Assembly: GCA_937935245.1 (NCBI GenBank)
Contig: CALGXX010000018.1
Location: 27,471-91,470, forward strand
Length of the DNA: 64,000 bases
Reading direction: 5' to 3'
Source of the DNA: an uncultured Candidatus Saccharibacteria bacterium
GTDB taxonomy: Bacteria; Patescibacteriota; Saccharimonadia; Saccharimonadales; Saccharimonadaceae
Below are positions 20,082 through 27,387 of this stretch, piece after piece (the first letter of the stretch is position 1; every line of letters begins with the position of its first letter). The translations under genes were made by a program, and so were the position numbers. Below the pieces are notes generated by a model. That model was not told the origin of the DNA. It searched no databases and saw nothing but the letters and a program-made list of their open reading frames with translations.

Positions 20082-20819
20082 ATGATAGTTAAAGAATATG
20101 GAAAATCTAATAAAGATATTATTATGTTATTACATGGTGGTGGATTATCATGGTGGAATTATGAAGAAGTGTCAGAAATATTAAAAAGTAATTATCATGT
20201 AATATTACCAATATTAGATGGTCATTCAGGAAGTGATAGAGATTTTACTTCTATTGAAAGTAATGCAAATGAAATAATTGAATATATTGATAATAATTAT
20301 AACGGAAATGTTAAACTTATAGGAGGACTTTCATTAGGAGCACAAATTTTATTAGATATATTGTCAAAAAGAGACAATATATGTGAATATACAATAATTG
20401 AAAGTGCTTTAGTGTGCCCAATGAAAATGACAAATAAACTTATAGAATCATCAATTAATATGTCTTATGGACTTATAAATAAAAAGTGGTTTTCTAAACT
20501 TCAATTTAAAAGTTTAAAAATAAAAGAAGAATTATTTGATAAGTATTATATTGATAGTTCTAATATAACAAAAGATAATATGATTTCATTTTTAAAAGCT
20601 AATTCCAATTATCATCTTAAGAATATAAAAACCAACAAATCAAAATCAATAGTGATAGTAGGAAGTAAAGAAAGACCAATTATGATTAAATCTGCAAAAA
20701 TAATACACGATGAATTAATTAATAGTGAATTAGAAATATTAAGTGGTTATTATCATGGAGACTTAAGTATTAATCATCCAAATGAATATGCAGAAAAAGT
20801 TAAGAAATTGATAAAATAA
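20082..20819 (+). CDS. Alpha/beta hydrolase, probably acquired
   Basis: A 245-residue alpha/beta-hydrolase: oxyanion-type HGGG (about 18-21), nucleophile elbow GLSLGA (Ser at about 86), and a C-terminal His in YYHGD. The substrate is unknown. The base and codon use is strikingly A+T-rich (ATA, AGA and TTA are common), unlike the ribosomal genes on either side, and a Firmicutes-like donor is plausible. It is the first gene of the cassette bounded by the rpsH repeats. Confidence 0.8.
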   Translation: MIVKEYGKSNKDIIMLLHGGGLSWWNYEEVSEILKSNYHVILPILDGHSGSDRDFTSIESNANEIIEYIDNNYNGNVKLIGGLSLGAQILLDILSKRDNICEYTIIESALVCPMKMTNKLIESSINMSYGLINKKWFSKLQFKSLKIKEELFDKYYIDSSNITKDNMISFLKANSNYHLKNIKTNKSKSIVIVGSKERPIMIKSAKIIHDELINSELEILSGYYHGDLSINHPNEYAEKVKKLIK

Positions 20820-20919
20820 CTGTTCGGAAAATTTTAGTAAACACAAGCAGTTTGAAGAGTAAATATGATGAGATCTGAAAGGTTCTTATTTTTATGTCTT
20901 TAAATCATATTCACTCTAA

Positions 20920-21036
20920 AAAGTTTGTAGTGTTAAGAATGGTAGTAGTATAATTATCTCTATTGCAAATGGCTTTTTACGCCCAGAGGATCAATATATA
21001 ATTCCAGGAACAGAATTTAATGATGTTAAATTTTAA
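20920..21036 (+). pseudogene. 3' remnant of an unidentified gene
   Basis: An open frame without a start codon encodes about 38 residues ending in NGFLRPEDQYIIPGTEF then five more and a stop. The amino-acid text looks like a real C-terminus, so this may be the tail of a gene lost from the cassette. Just upstream (about 20857-20916) an imperfect inverted repeat (GAGTAAATATGAT / ATCATATTCACTC) may be a terminator for the hydrolase. Confidence 0.4.
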
Positions 21037-21049
21037 AAGGATGTACTAA

Positions 21050-21790
21050 ATGATTGAACAAAAAACATTCGGCCAGAAAGTAATAGAATTTAATAAAAAA
21101 TTATCTAAAATATCAATGGAATTGCCGGATGGTTTTAAAATTATAAATCCGTTTAATGGAAGTCAAAAAGAAATAGCAAATGAGATTTCAACAACGTTCT
21201 ACAAAAGGTTTTACAATGATTGTAATAAACGTCGTATAATATTAGGAAGTTCACCAGCACGTCGAGGAACAGCCGTTACAGGGGTGTCATTTGAGGATGC
21301 GGAACATCTTCAAAAAGAAACTGGTATTTTGATTGATAAGTTTTATATTAACAAATCATCTTCAGGGTTTTTATATGATGTAATTGAAAAATATGGTGGA
21401 TGCAAAAAGTTTTATTCGGATTTTTATATGAATTTTGTCTGTCCTGTTGGTATAGCTAGAACCAATTCAAAGGGAAATGAGGTTAACTGTAATTATTATG
21501 ATAGTAAAAAATTGCAAGAAACATTGTATTCTTTGATCGTTAGTTCAATACAGGCGCAAATTGATTTTGGAATCGATACTTCTGTGTGTTATTGCATAGG
21601 AAGTGGAGATAATTATACATTTTTATCTAAAATAAACAAAAAATATAATTTTTTTGACGAAATCATACCTTTGGAGCATCCGAGATTTATAATGCAGTAT
21701 AATTCTAAACATAAATATGAATATTTTGAAAAGTATTTGACAGCTTTAAGGCAAAATCATGGCAAAGAAAAGGAGATAGCATATCGTTAA
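21050..21790 (+). CDS. SMUG2-like uracil-DNA glycosylase (DUF4918 family)
   Basis: Uracil-DNA glycosylases remove uracil from DNA in base excision repair. This 246-residue protein has the motif-1 text LGSSPARRGTAVTGVSF (about 65-81), aligned with the family's GxNPGxxGxxxTGVxF, and the motif-2 text LEHPRFIMQY near the C-terminus. These two blocks are typical of the DUF4918/SMUG2 branch. The first block has Ser-Ser-Pro-Ala-Arg where Asn-Pro-Gly-Arg is usual, so activity is not certain. AAAAGG lies 9 nt before the ATG. It is A+T-rich like its cassette neighbour. Confidence 0.7.
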   Translation: MIEQKTFGQKVIEFNKKLSKISMELPDGFKIINPFNGSQKEIANEISTTFYKRFYNDCNKRRIILGSSPARRGTAVTGVSFEDAEHLQKETGILIDKFYINKSSSGFLYDVIEKYGGCKKFYSDFYMNFVCPVGIARTNSKGNEVNCNYYDSKKLQETLYSLIVSSIQAQIDFGIDTSVCYCIGSGDNYTFLSKINKKYNFFDEIIPLEHPRFIMQYNSKHKYEYFEKYLTALRQNHGKEKEIAYR

Positions 21791-21852
21791 TAAAAAATTT
21801 TAATGAAACATTAATACATGACGAGTTGTTCAAAAAGATTGATTATGTTATT

Positions 21853-21921
21853 TTGTTGTTGAAGGTTTACTAAGCCTCACGCAAGTCAAATAAACGTCCT
21901 CATTGCAGGGCGTTTATTTTT
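21853..21921 (+). repeat. Direct repeat, right copy
   Basis: Second copy of the rpsH 3' end plus terminator (68 of 69 nt identical to 19966-20034). It still spells the last codons, but no rpsH body precedes it; the upstream sequence belongs to the cassette. It also gives the glycosylase gene a terminator. Confidence 0.9.
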
Positions 21922-21944
21922 TATGATAAACTTTTATCAGACTG

Positions 21945-22280
21945 TTGTTCGTTCAAGAGAGAAGTGACTCATGGGATCTTCCTGGCGGTGGGCTGGAACA
22001 TGGTGAGGATATTACAGAAGCGTTGAAGCGAGAGTTTCTGGAAGAACTAGAGACAGATATCGAAGTCGCTGCAGAAAATCCCTTGATTATTCCAACTTGG
22101 AATACAAAATTCGACGACCCCGTTTTGATTATTGCCTACAAAGTAACTCTATTAACGACACCTCGTAAAACAGATGAAGTTTCAAACTTTAACTATTTCG
22201 ATATTCATGAAATCAAGCAAGAAAAGCTAGATTCTACGCTGATTGGCAGTCTTTCAAAGATATATCAAATTGACCGATAG
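21945..22280 (+). pseudogene. Nudix hydrolase lacking its 5' end
   Basis: The Nudix box is complete (GGGLEHGE then seven residues then REFLEELE) and the C-terminal half is intact, but the first beta strand that should precede LFVQER-type text is missing and only a TTG could start it. The break lies about 25 nt after the right-hand repeat, so the 5' end was probably lost when the cassette arrived or later. A short functional protein is possible but less likely. Confidence 0.6.
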
Positions 22281-22430
22281 TACTCTCGAGAGAAATATTT
22301 CTATGCTTTCCATACGGTAGACAGCATTGAAGACACTCTCATGCTACTCTGTGCTATAAAAGAAAACGTAGGACACTTCCTGACGCCTGGGGATATAAAG
22401 TATAATAGATTAGACTGGCTCGGGCAATAA
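22281..22430 (+). pseudogene. 49-codon gene remnant after the Nudix fragment
   Basis: In the same frame as the Nudix fragment, just after its TAG stop, an open stretch without a start reads like a real C-terminus (KYFYAFHTVDSIEDTLMLL, later FLTPGDIKYNRLDWLGQ). I do not recognise the family. It is probably the tail of a decayed gene. Confidence 0.4.
22401..22406 (+). promoter_or_regulatory. -10 element of the Nudix gene at 22445
   Basis: TATAAT 38 nt before the ATG, no convincing -35. Confidence 0.45.
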
Positions 22431-22444
22431 ATTTAGGAGATATC

Positions 22445-22984
22445 ATGGACGCCATAAGAAAAACTATTAAGGCACGCACTTGGAAGGGCGGTAAAGAAAT
22501 TCGCCCAGAAGATCAGACTCTTCCAGTAAAACAGGTATATGCTTGGCTTTTTACTCACGATAATAAAATAGTCATCGTCTCTAAAGATGGTCGAAAGTGG
22601 CAGCTGCCCGGTGGAAAACCAAATAAACACGAGACCTACTTGCAAACCATCGTACGTGAAGTAGAAGAAGAGACGGGAATCAATACAGACAGCGTGTCTA
22701 GTCAGTATAAGTTCTTTGGCTATTACGATATCTTGGAGACAGATAACTTAAAAAATGATGACGAGTACTTACAACTTCGGGTTAGCCTGAAACTTAATAA
22801 GAATGCCGATGAGTATATCTTACATCAACAGAACGAGGACGAAGAGCAAATACAGGAAGAGCAGATACGGTATGCTAAATTTGTAACAGTTGATGAACTC
22901 ACGCAACACATTCCATGGGCAAACGAAAGCGCAGAGTTGAAAGCTGCTATACAGAGTCAAATAAATTTTCCTGTATCACATTAG
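22445..22984 (+). CDS. Nudix hydrolase
   Basis: A 179-residue Nudix protein with the full box GGKPNKHETYLQTIVREVEE plus ETG (about 58-80), which binds metal and hydrolyses nucleoside-diphosphate linkages. Substrate unknown; damaged NTPs are a common target. AGGAGA lies 5 nt before the ATG. Its 3' end overlaps the convergent HAM1-type gene by 38 nt. Confidence 0.85.
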   Translation: MDAIRKTIKARTWKGGKEIRPEDQTLPVKQVYAWLFTHDNKIVIVSKDGRKWQLPGGKPNKHETYLQTIVREVEEETGINTDSVSSQYKFFGYYDILETDNLKNDDEYLQLRVSLKLNKNADEYILHQQNEDEEQIQEEQIRYAKFVTVDELTQHIPWANESAELKAAIQSQINFPVSH

Positions 22985-23594
22985 CGCATTTTTCGACTGC
23001 AACTTCATGCCCGAGTGAATATCCATTACGCTTTAATTTCGGCAGTTCGCGCACTTCGTGAAACATCATATTAAGCTCGGGTACGAAAAATAATTCCCGA
23101 AACGGCATGCCTTTGAGTCGTGATTCCTCACGTGGCTCAGTTAAGATAACACCAGAATTTTTCCCAAAAATCACTTCCTCACGACCGTCAGGGAAGTTTA
23201 CTACAAGACACGTTGTGTATTGCGCTCGCCTGTTTGTTTTATCTTCAAGCTTCTTCAGGCAATAATCTACGATTTCTTGATCGCTCATCTCGTGACCATC
23301 CCAGCGTCTTGTAAATACGCCAGGCTCGCCATTTAAGGCTTCAATTTCCATTCCAGAATCATCGGCGATAATTATCAGGTTTTTGTCATTTCTATGCAAA
23401 TGATTCCTTGCGTGTCGTGCTTTCAGTAGGGCGTTTTGCTCAAATGTTGTGCCTGTCTCTATGCAGTCAGGTATTTGATAATCTAAATCTGCCAACGAAA
23501 TAATTGGCATCTGCGGAGAGAATTTATGAAACGCGGAGACAAATTCTGCGTATTTGCCTGGGTTTTTGGTGGCGAAAAGTATAGTTGCTGTCAC
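22947..23594 (-). CDS. RdgB/HAM1-type non-canonical purine NTP pyrophosphatase
   Basis: The enzyme hydrolyses ITP, dITP or XTP to monophosphates. The 215-residue protein has ATKNPGK near the N-terminus, ADDSGMEIEALNGEPGV in the middle and the GYSLGHE segment late; all are family signatures. The GTG at 23594 starts 8 nt after a TATAAT, so the message is probably leaderless. A more distant paralogue lies at 35739-36329. Confidence 0.85.
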   Translation of the reverse strand: MTATILFATKNPGKYAEFVSAFHKFSPQMPIISLADLDYQIPDCIETGTTFEQNALLKARHARNHLHRNDKNLIIIADDSGMEIEALNGEPGVFTRRWDGHEMSDQEIVDYCLKKLEDKTNRRAQYTTCLVVNFPDGREEVIFGKNSGVILTEPREESRLKGMPFRELFFVPELNMMFHEVRELPKLKRNGYSLGHEVAVEKCANVIQENLFDSV

Positions 23595-23602
23595 TGAGTA
23601 TG

Positions 23603-23608
23603 ATTATA
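23603..23608 (-). promoter_or_regulatory. -10 element, leaderless GTG start
   Basis: TATAAT on the minus strand ends 8 nt before the GTG of the HAM1-type gene. Confidence 0.5.
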
Positions 23609-23672
23609 TCAATTATCATAAATATCGAAAAATTGCCAATTTGACGGCATTGTAATATCATCGAACCAAGCA

Positions 23673-24611
23673 ATGATAATTTCATCCATATACAAAACAG
23701 CCGATAATGACGGACTAATCGCTCATATTTATGAACATTTATTAGCTCAGTACGTTTTGAAGCGTCTTCAAGACAATGAGTTCTTTGTTTTGAGCGATAT
23801 CATACTGTCTGCAAAAACATATGGCGACACTTGTTTTATGGACGCTGAGTTATATAGCCCAGAAGTGAAAAAGACATATGACGAGGCATTGCGAGAGTTT
23901 GATAAATTAATCATTCCAGAAGATGATATTTTGAGAGCCGCTAGCGAGTGCGGGATAGAAATGAATCGAAATATAGTAGAAGTCGACCGAAGTGAACTGA
24001 ATAAAAAGCTATGCGAAGTTCAGATTTCTCCGTGGCGTAAGCAAATTGATATGGCGTATCGTAAAGCTCACGATGAGAGCTCTGTTAATACGCTCTTTCA
24101 TACTTCATATGTAAGATACAGTAAAGAGTCTGACGATCTTTTTCGTGAATGCGTTCTGGAGTATTCAATTGATGAAGGTCACATACAGACGCCGGTTGAT
24201 CAAGCTCTGGCGGCAATTGTTATGCAGATTGTGGCTCTCAATTTCTTGACGGTCGTGCGAGAAAAATATACAGTATATGATCGTGGCGATCAATGGTCGG
24301 AGGCGTCGCTTTCGGTTGGCTATCGGATGTTCCTCGGACTAATCAAGAAAGACGATAACATAGTCGACCAATTAAAGTGCGAATTCATGGAATATGTACA
24401 ATTTTTATCAGTGTCGTCATTTTGCGATAATTTGCAGGCAGCGTTGGTTGGGTGTTCGCATAACTACGAGCAAGTGTTGCTGGGCAGAGACACACTAAAT
24501 TCAATTCTCGGCGGCTGTGTTGTCGGTGGTAGAGGCTGGCTAGAGATGGCAGACAATACGCTAATCCGGCAGATACTTAAGGCGATCGAGATAGACGTTT
24601 ACGATATTTAA
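23673..24611 (+). CDS. M16-like zinc peptidase domain protein
   Basis: A 312-residue protein with an inverted zinc-peptidase motif HIYEH (His18, Glu21, His22) and a Glu at position 96 (IEMN), about the spacing seen in pitrilysin/M16 peptidases. It is half or less of a usual two-domain M16 protein, so it may act as a dimer or be a specialised version. No signal peptide is visible, and no clear Shine-Dalgarno. Part of the accessory stretch between rpsH and rplF. Confidence 0.6.
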   Translation: MIISSIYKTADNDGLIAHIYEHLLAQYVLKRLQDNEFFVLSDIILSAKTYGDTCFMDAELYSPEVKKTYDEALREFDKLIIPEDDILRAASECGIEMNRNIVEVDRSELNKKLCEVQISPWRKQIDMAYRKAHDESSVNTLFHTSYVRYSKESDDLFRECVLEYSIDEGHIQTPVDQALAAIVMQIVALNFLTVVREKYTVYDRGDQWSEASLSVGYRMFLGLIKKDDNIVDQLKCEFMEYVQFLSVSSFCDNLQAALVGCSHNYEQVLLGRDTLNSILGGCVVGGRGWLEMADNTLIRQILKAIEIDVYDI

Positions 24612-24625
24612 AAATTACATTTTGC

Positions 24626-24631
24626 TATACT
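24626..24631 (+). promoter_or_regulatory. -10 element, leaderless start
   Basis: Extended -10 TGCTATACT ends 8 nt before the ATG at 24640. Confidence 0.5.
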
Positions 24632-24639
24632 GTAATCAT

Positions 24640-25170
24640 ATGCGTAGCTTCCTCCATATGACAAAAACGTCAAACCAAGCAGAAATAACTGTTAAAGATG
24701 TCTTAGTCGTTGATTTTTTACCTTTTTTATTATCTATCATCATTATGGTGCCACTGTTATACGGAATAGGCTGGCTTATTGGCGGTGCTAACCCCGGGCA
24801 GGGAGTTCCCAGCTATTATATTCAGGTACTATTTATGGAAAATCCTCTCGTTGAGTTAATCATGGTCGCCGCCGCTTGCTTTATCGCTGTTGGGCGGGAA
24901 CCTCAGATACGCTTTTGGTCGACGGTGGGAGTAGCTACGCTTATCGCTCTAATTGATGCACCAAACTTTCTTTGGCATATTGATGTCAGCGGCTATTTAA
25001 GTATCTTCGCTGGTATTCTTTTAATGATCTCTGGTTGGCGGCTATGGGATTATTACGAAGTGCGTAAAATCTACGATATGAAAGAGCCATATTTGGCCAA
25101 AGCAGCATTATCAACTTACGTCACTTTCGCTATTTTGGCGGTCATTCTGCTTATCCCGTACGGCAACTAG
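24640..25170 (+). CDS. Polytopic membrane protein, unknown
   Basis: About 176 residues with five likely membrane segments and a proline-rich loop after the first. No family recognised. The ATG at 24640 is taken because it sits 8 nt after an extended -10; another Met six codons on is possible. Last gene before the spc operon resumes. Confidence 0.6.
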   Translation: MRSFLHMTKTSNQAEITVKDVLVVDFLPFLLSIIIMVPLLYGIGWLIGGANPGQGVPSYYIQVLFMENPLVELIMVAAACFIAVGREPQIRFWSTVGVATLIALIDAPNFLWHIDVSGYLSIFAGILLMISGWRLWDYYEVRKIYDMKEPYLAKAALSTYVTFAILAVILLIPYGN

Positions 25171-25189
25171 GCATAACGCTCAAAAAACC

Positions 25190-25219
25190 TTGCTTTTTAC
25201 CCCTAGTCTGTGTTAAAAT
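25190..25219 (+). promoter_or_regulatory. Promoter of the resumed spc operon (rplF)
   Basis: TTGCTT (25190-25195), 18 nt, TAAAAT (25214-25219), about 36 nt before rplF. It shows that the downstream half of the split operon has its own promoter. Confidence 0.6.
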
Positions 25220-25255
25220 ACTGAAGTTAATATCAAATCACACGAAAGGTGAGTA

Positions 25256-25795
25256 ATGAGTCTGAGTCGAATCGGAAAACTGCCGGTGATTATTCCGGCC
25301 GGTGTGACAATCACGGTTGACTCTGGTGATGTGGTCGTTAAAGGACCAAAGGGTGAATTGAAGCAATTCATCACACCAGCAGTTGAGGTGAAAGTCGAAG
25401 ACGGACAAGTCACGGTACATCCTAAGGATGAGTCCAAAGTAGCCCGTAGTCAGCATGGTCTGATGCGTGCGCTAATTAACAACATGGTAATCGGTGTAAC
25501 CAAAGGTTATGAAAAGCGCCTAGAGGTTAACGGTGTCGGTTTCCGTGTTAGCTCAAGCAACAACGAGCTAGAAATGGCACTTGGATTTTCACATCCAGTC
25601 AAATACAAAGCCCCAGAAGGCGTAACTGTTACCAACGAAAAAATGATTATCGTTGTTAGCGGTATCAATAAACAACAAGTCGGCCAAGTTGCAGCGGAAA
25701 TCCGCGCATTGAAGAAGCCTGAACCGTATAAGGGCAAAGGTATCAAGTACGTCGACGAGCAGATTTTGCGTAAAGCAGGAAAGACAGGTAAGTAA
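25256..25795 (+). CDS. rplF: Ribosomal protein uL6
   Basis: uL6 near the factor-binding site: 179 residues, begins MSLSRIGKLPV, with KGPKGELKQ and the C-terminal PEPYKGKGIKY. AAAGGTGA is the ribosome binding site. Confidence 0.97.
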   Translation: MSLSRIGKLPVIIPAGVTITVDSGDVVVKGPKGELKQFITPAVEVKVEDGQVTVHPKDESKVARSQHGLMRALINNMVIGVTKGYEKRLEVNGVGFRVSSSNNELEMALGFSHPVKYKAPEGVTVTNEKMIIVVSGINKQQVGQVAAEIRALKKPEPYKGKGIKYVDEQILRKAGKTGK

Positions 25796-25797
25796 TC

Positions 25798-26148
25798 ATG
25801 GCTGAAAATAAGAAGCTACTCAACCGCGCTCTTCGCAAAAACCGCGTTCGCGCTAAGGTTTCAGGTACGGCAGAGCGTCCACGCTTGACAGTTACTATTA
25901 GCAATTTACACGTTAGCGCGCAATTGATTGACGATGTGGCTGGTAAAACATTGGCTGCAGCAACTACAGTTGGCACAAAAGCGACTGGCACGATGACTGA
26001 AAAAAGTGCTGCTATTGGTACTGAAATTGCTAAGAAAGCAAAGAAAATTAAGATTAGCGCAGTAGTGTTTGACCGAAATGGTCGTCAATACGCTGGCCGC
26101 CTAAAGGCTTTGGCTGACGCTGCGCGCCAAGAAGGATTGGAGTTTTAG
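25798..26148 (+). CDS. rplR: Ribosomal protein uL18
   Basis: uL18, 5S rRNA binder, 116 residues: RVRAKVSGTAERPRL then the core and FDRNGRQYAGRLKALADAAR. Confidence 0.96.
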   Translation: MAENKKLLNRALRKNRVRAKVSGTAERPRLTVTISNLHVSAQLIDDVAGKTLAAATTVGTKATGTMTEKSAAIGTEIAKKAKKIKISAVVFDRNGRQYAGRLKALADAARQEGLEF

Positions 26149-26149
26149 T

Positions 26150-26740
26150 ATGGCAGAGCAAGCTGCAAATACTACCCCACGTGCAGAAGGTCGTCGACCT
26201 CGAAATCCACGTGGTGGTCGCCGCGATGACCGGCGAAATGTGCGCGATGATGCACCAAAAGAGTTTGAAGAGTTGGTAATCAACATTGACCGCGTTTCTC
26301 GCGTGGTTAAAGGTGGTCGCCGCTTCCGATTTAAGGCTTTGGTGGTTGTTGGTAACCGCAAAGATAAAGTTGGCGTCGGTGTTGCTAAGGGTGCAGACGT
26401 TCAAGCTGCGGTCGCTAAGGCTACATCAGTCGCTAAAAAGCACCTAATTACATTGCCATTAAACGGCGAAACAATTCCGCACGACAGCGAAGTTAAATTC
26501 TCTGGCGCACGCGTATTGATCAAGCCAGCCGCTCCTGGTACTGGTATTATCGCTGGTGGTGTAGTTCGTCAGATTATCGGCGTAACAGGTGTTCGTAACC
26601 TATTGACCAAATCTCTTGGCTCAACCAATAAGGTTAACATTGCTTACGCGACCATTGAAGCTCTAAAGTCATTAGTTCCACGCGATCAATGGCTAAGTGC
26701 TCAGCCTGTAAAAAAGGTTGCTAAAAAGGAGGCTAAATAA
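26150..26740 (+). CDS. rpsE: Ribosomal protein uS5
   Basis: uS5, decoding fidelity and helicase face, 196 residues. The dsRBD-like part has VSRVVKGGRRFRF and the GVGVAKGADV loop; the second domain has GTGIIAGGVVRQI. An Arg/Gly-rich N-terminal tail precedes the core. The stop overlaps the rplO start; no uL30 gene lies between them. Confidence 0.97.
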   Translation: MAEQAANTTPRAEGRRPRNPRGGRRDDRRNVRDDAPKEFEELVINIDRVSRVVKGGRRFRFKALVVVGNRKDKVGVGVAKGADVQAAVAKATSVAKKHLITLPLNGETIPHDSEVKFSGARVLIKPAAPGTGIIAGGVVRQIIGVTGVRNLLTKSLGSTNKVNIAYATIEALKSLVPRDQWLSAQPVKKVAKKEAK

Positions 26741-27213
26741 TGAAGTACAATGATCTCCAAGTTTCAGCAAACAGGAATAAAAAGCGCGTTGGTCGCGGTA
26801 TTGCTGCTGGTCAAGGTAAAACTGCTGGTCGCGGTACTAAAGGTCAGAACGCCCGAACAGGTAAGAAGCTTCGTGTAATGTTCCAGGGTGGTCAGCGTCC
26901 ACTAGCTCAAGCTGTACCAAAGGCTCGCGGATTCAAGAGCTTGCGAACTCCAGCTCAAGTTGTGTACATGGATCACTTGAACGCATTTGACGGCAAAACC
27001 GTTGACAACGCTTTGTTGTTCACTGAAGGCTACATTGCAACTCCATTCCACACGGTTAAGGTGATTGCTCGTGGTGAATTGAAGGCTAAGGTTGACTTGA
27101 AAGTACAAGCTGCCTCAGCTTCAGTTATTGCTGCTATCGAAAAAGCCGGTGGCTCATTTGAGAAAGTAGCTACACCTCTACGCCAAAGCGCGAAAGAAGC
27201 TGAAGAGAAATAA
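26740..27213 (+). CDS. rplO: Ribosomal protein uL15
   Basis: uL15, late assembly protein of the large subunit. 157 residues with KKRVGRGIAAGQGKTAGRG and the GGQRPLAQAVPKARG loop. Last gene of this unit, followed by a terminator, so secY is transcribed separately. Confidence 0.96.
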   Translation: MKYNDLQVSANRNKKRVGRGIAAGQGKTAGRGTKGQNARTGKKLRVMFQGGQRPLAQAVPKARGFKSLRTPAQVVYMDHLNAFDGKTVDNALLFTEGYIATPFHTVKVIARGELKAKVDLKVQAASASVIAAIEKAGGSFEKVATPLRQSAKEAEEK

Positions 27214-27230
27214 TCTTTCTCGACAATGAC

Positions 27231-27263
27231 AAATCCCCTTCGGAAGAGAAGGGGATTTTCTTT
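27231..27263 (+). terminator. Intrinsic terminator after rplO
   Basis: AAATCCCCTTC/GAAGGGGATTT hairpin with a T-rich tract. Confidence 0.85.
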
Positions 27264-27339
27264 TACTCTAAAGCCATGGTTTTATTAATAACGCATACGC
27301 TTTTATGTTTTTAGTATGGAAATATCCGCTAAGGTAATG

Positions 27340-27345
27340 TATAAT
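27340..27345 (+). promoter_or_regulatory. -10 element of secY
   Basis: TATAAT 42 nt before secY; only a poor -35 upstream. Confidence 0.5.
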
Positions 27346-27387
27346 TAACAGAGTTAAGAATTGTTAGTGACTATGAGGGGCTAAAAC

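Noticed and set aside
20035..21852. Insertion sequence between the rpsH repeats
   Set aside because: No transposase frame, no terminal inverted repeats and no short target duplication; the flanking repeat is far too long and has a gene-end identity.
22278..22430. Alternative genetic code or TAG read-through, because coding-like text continues in frame after the TAG at 22278
   Set aside because: Core genes in this window use TAA, TAG and TGA normally as stops, and the text after the TAG is better explained as the tail of a different, decayed gene.
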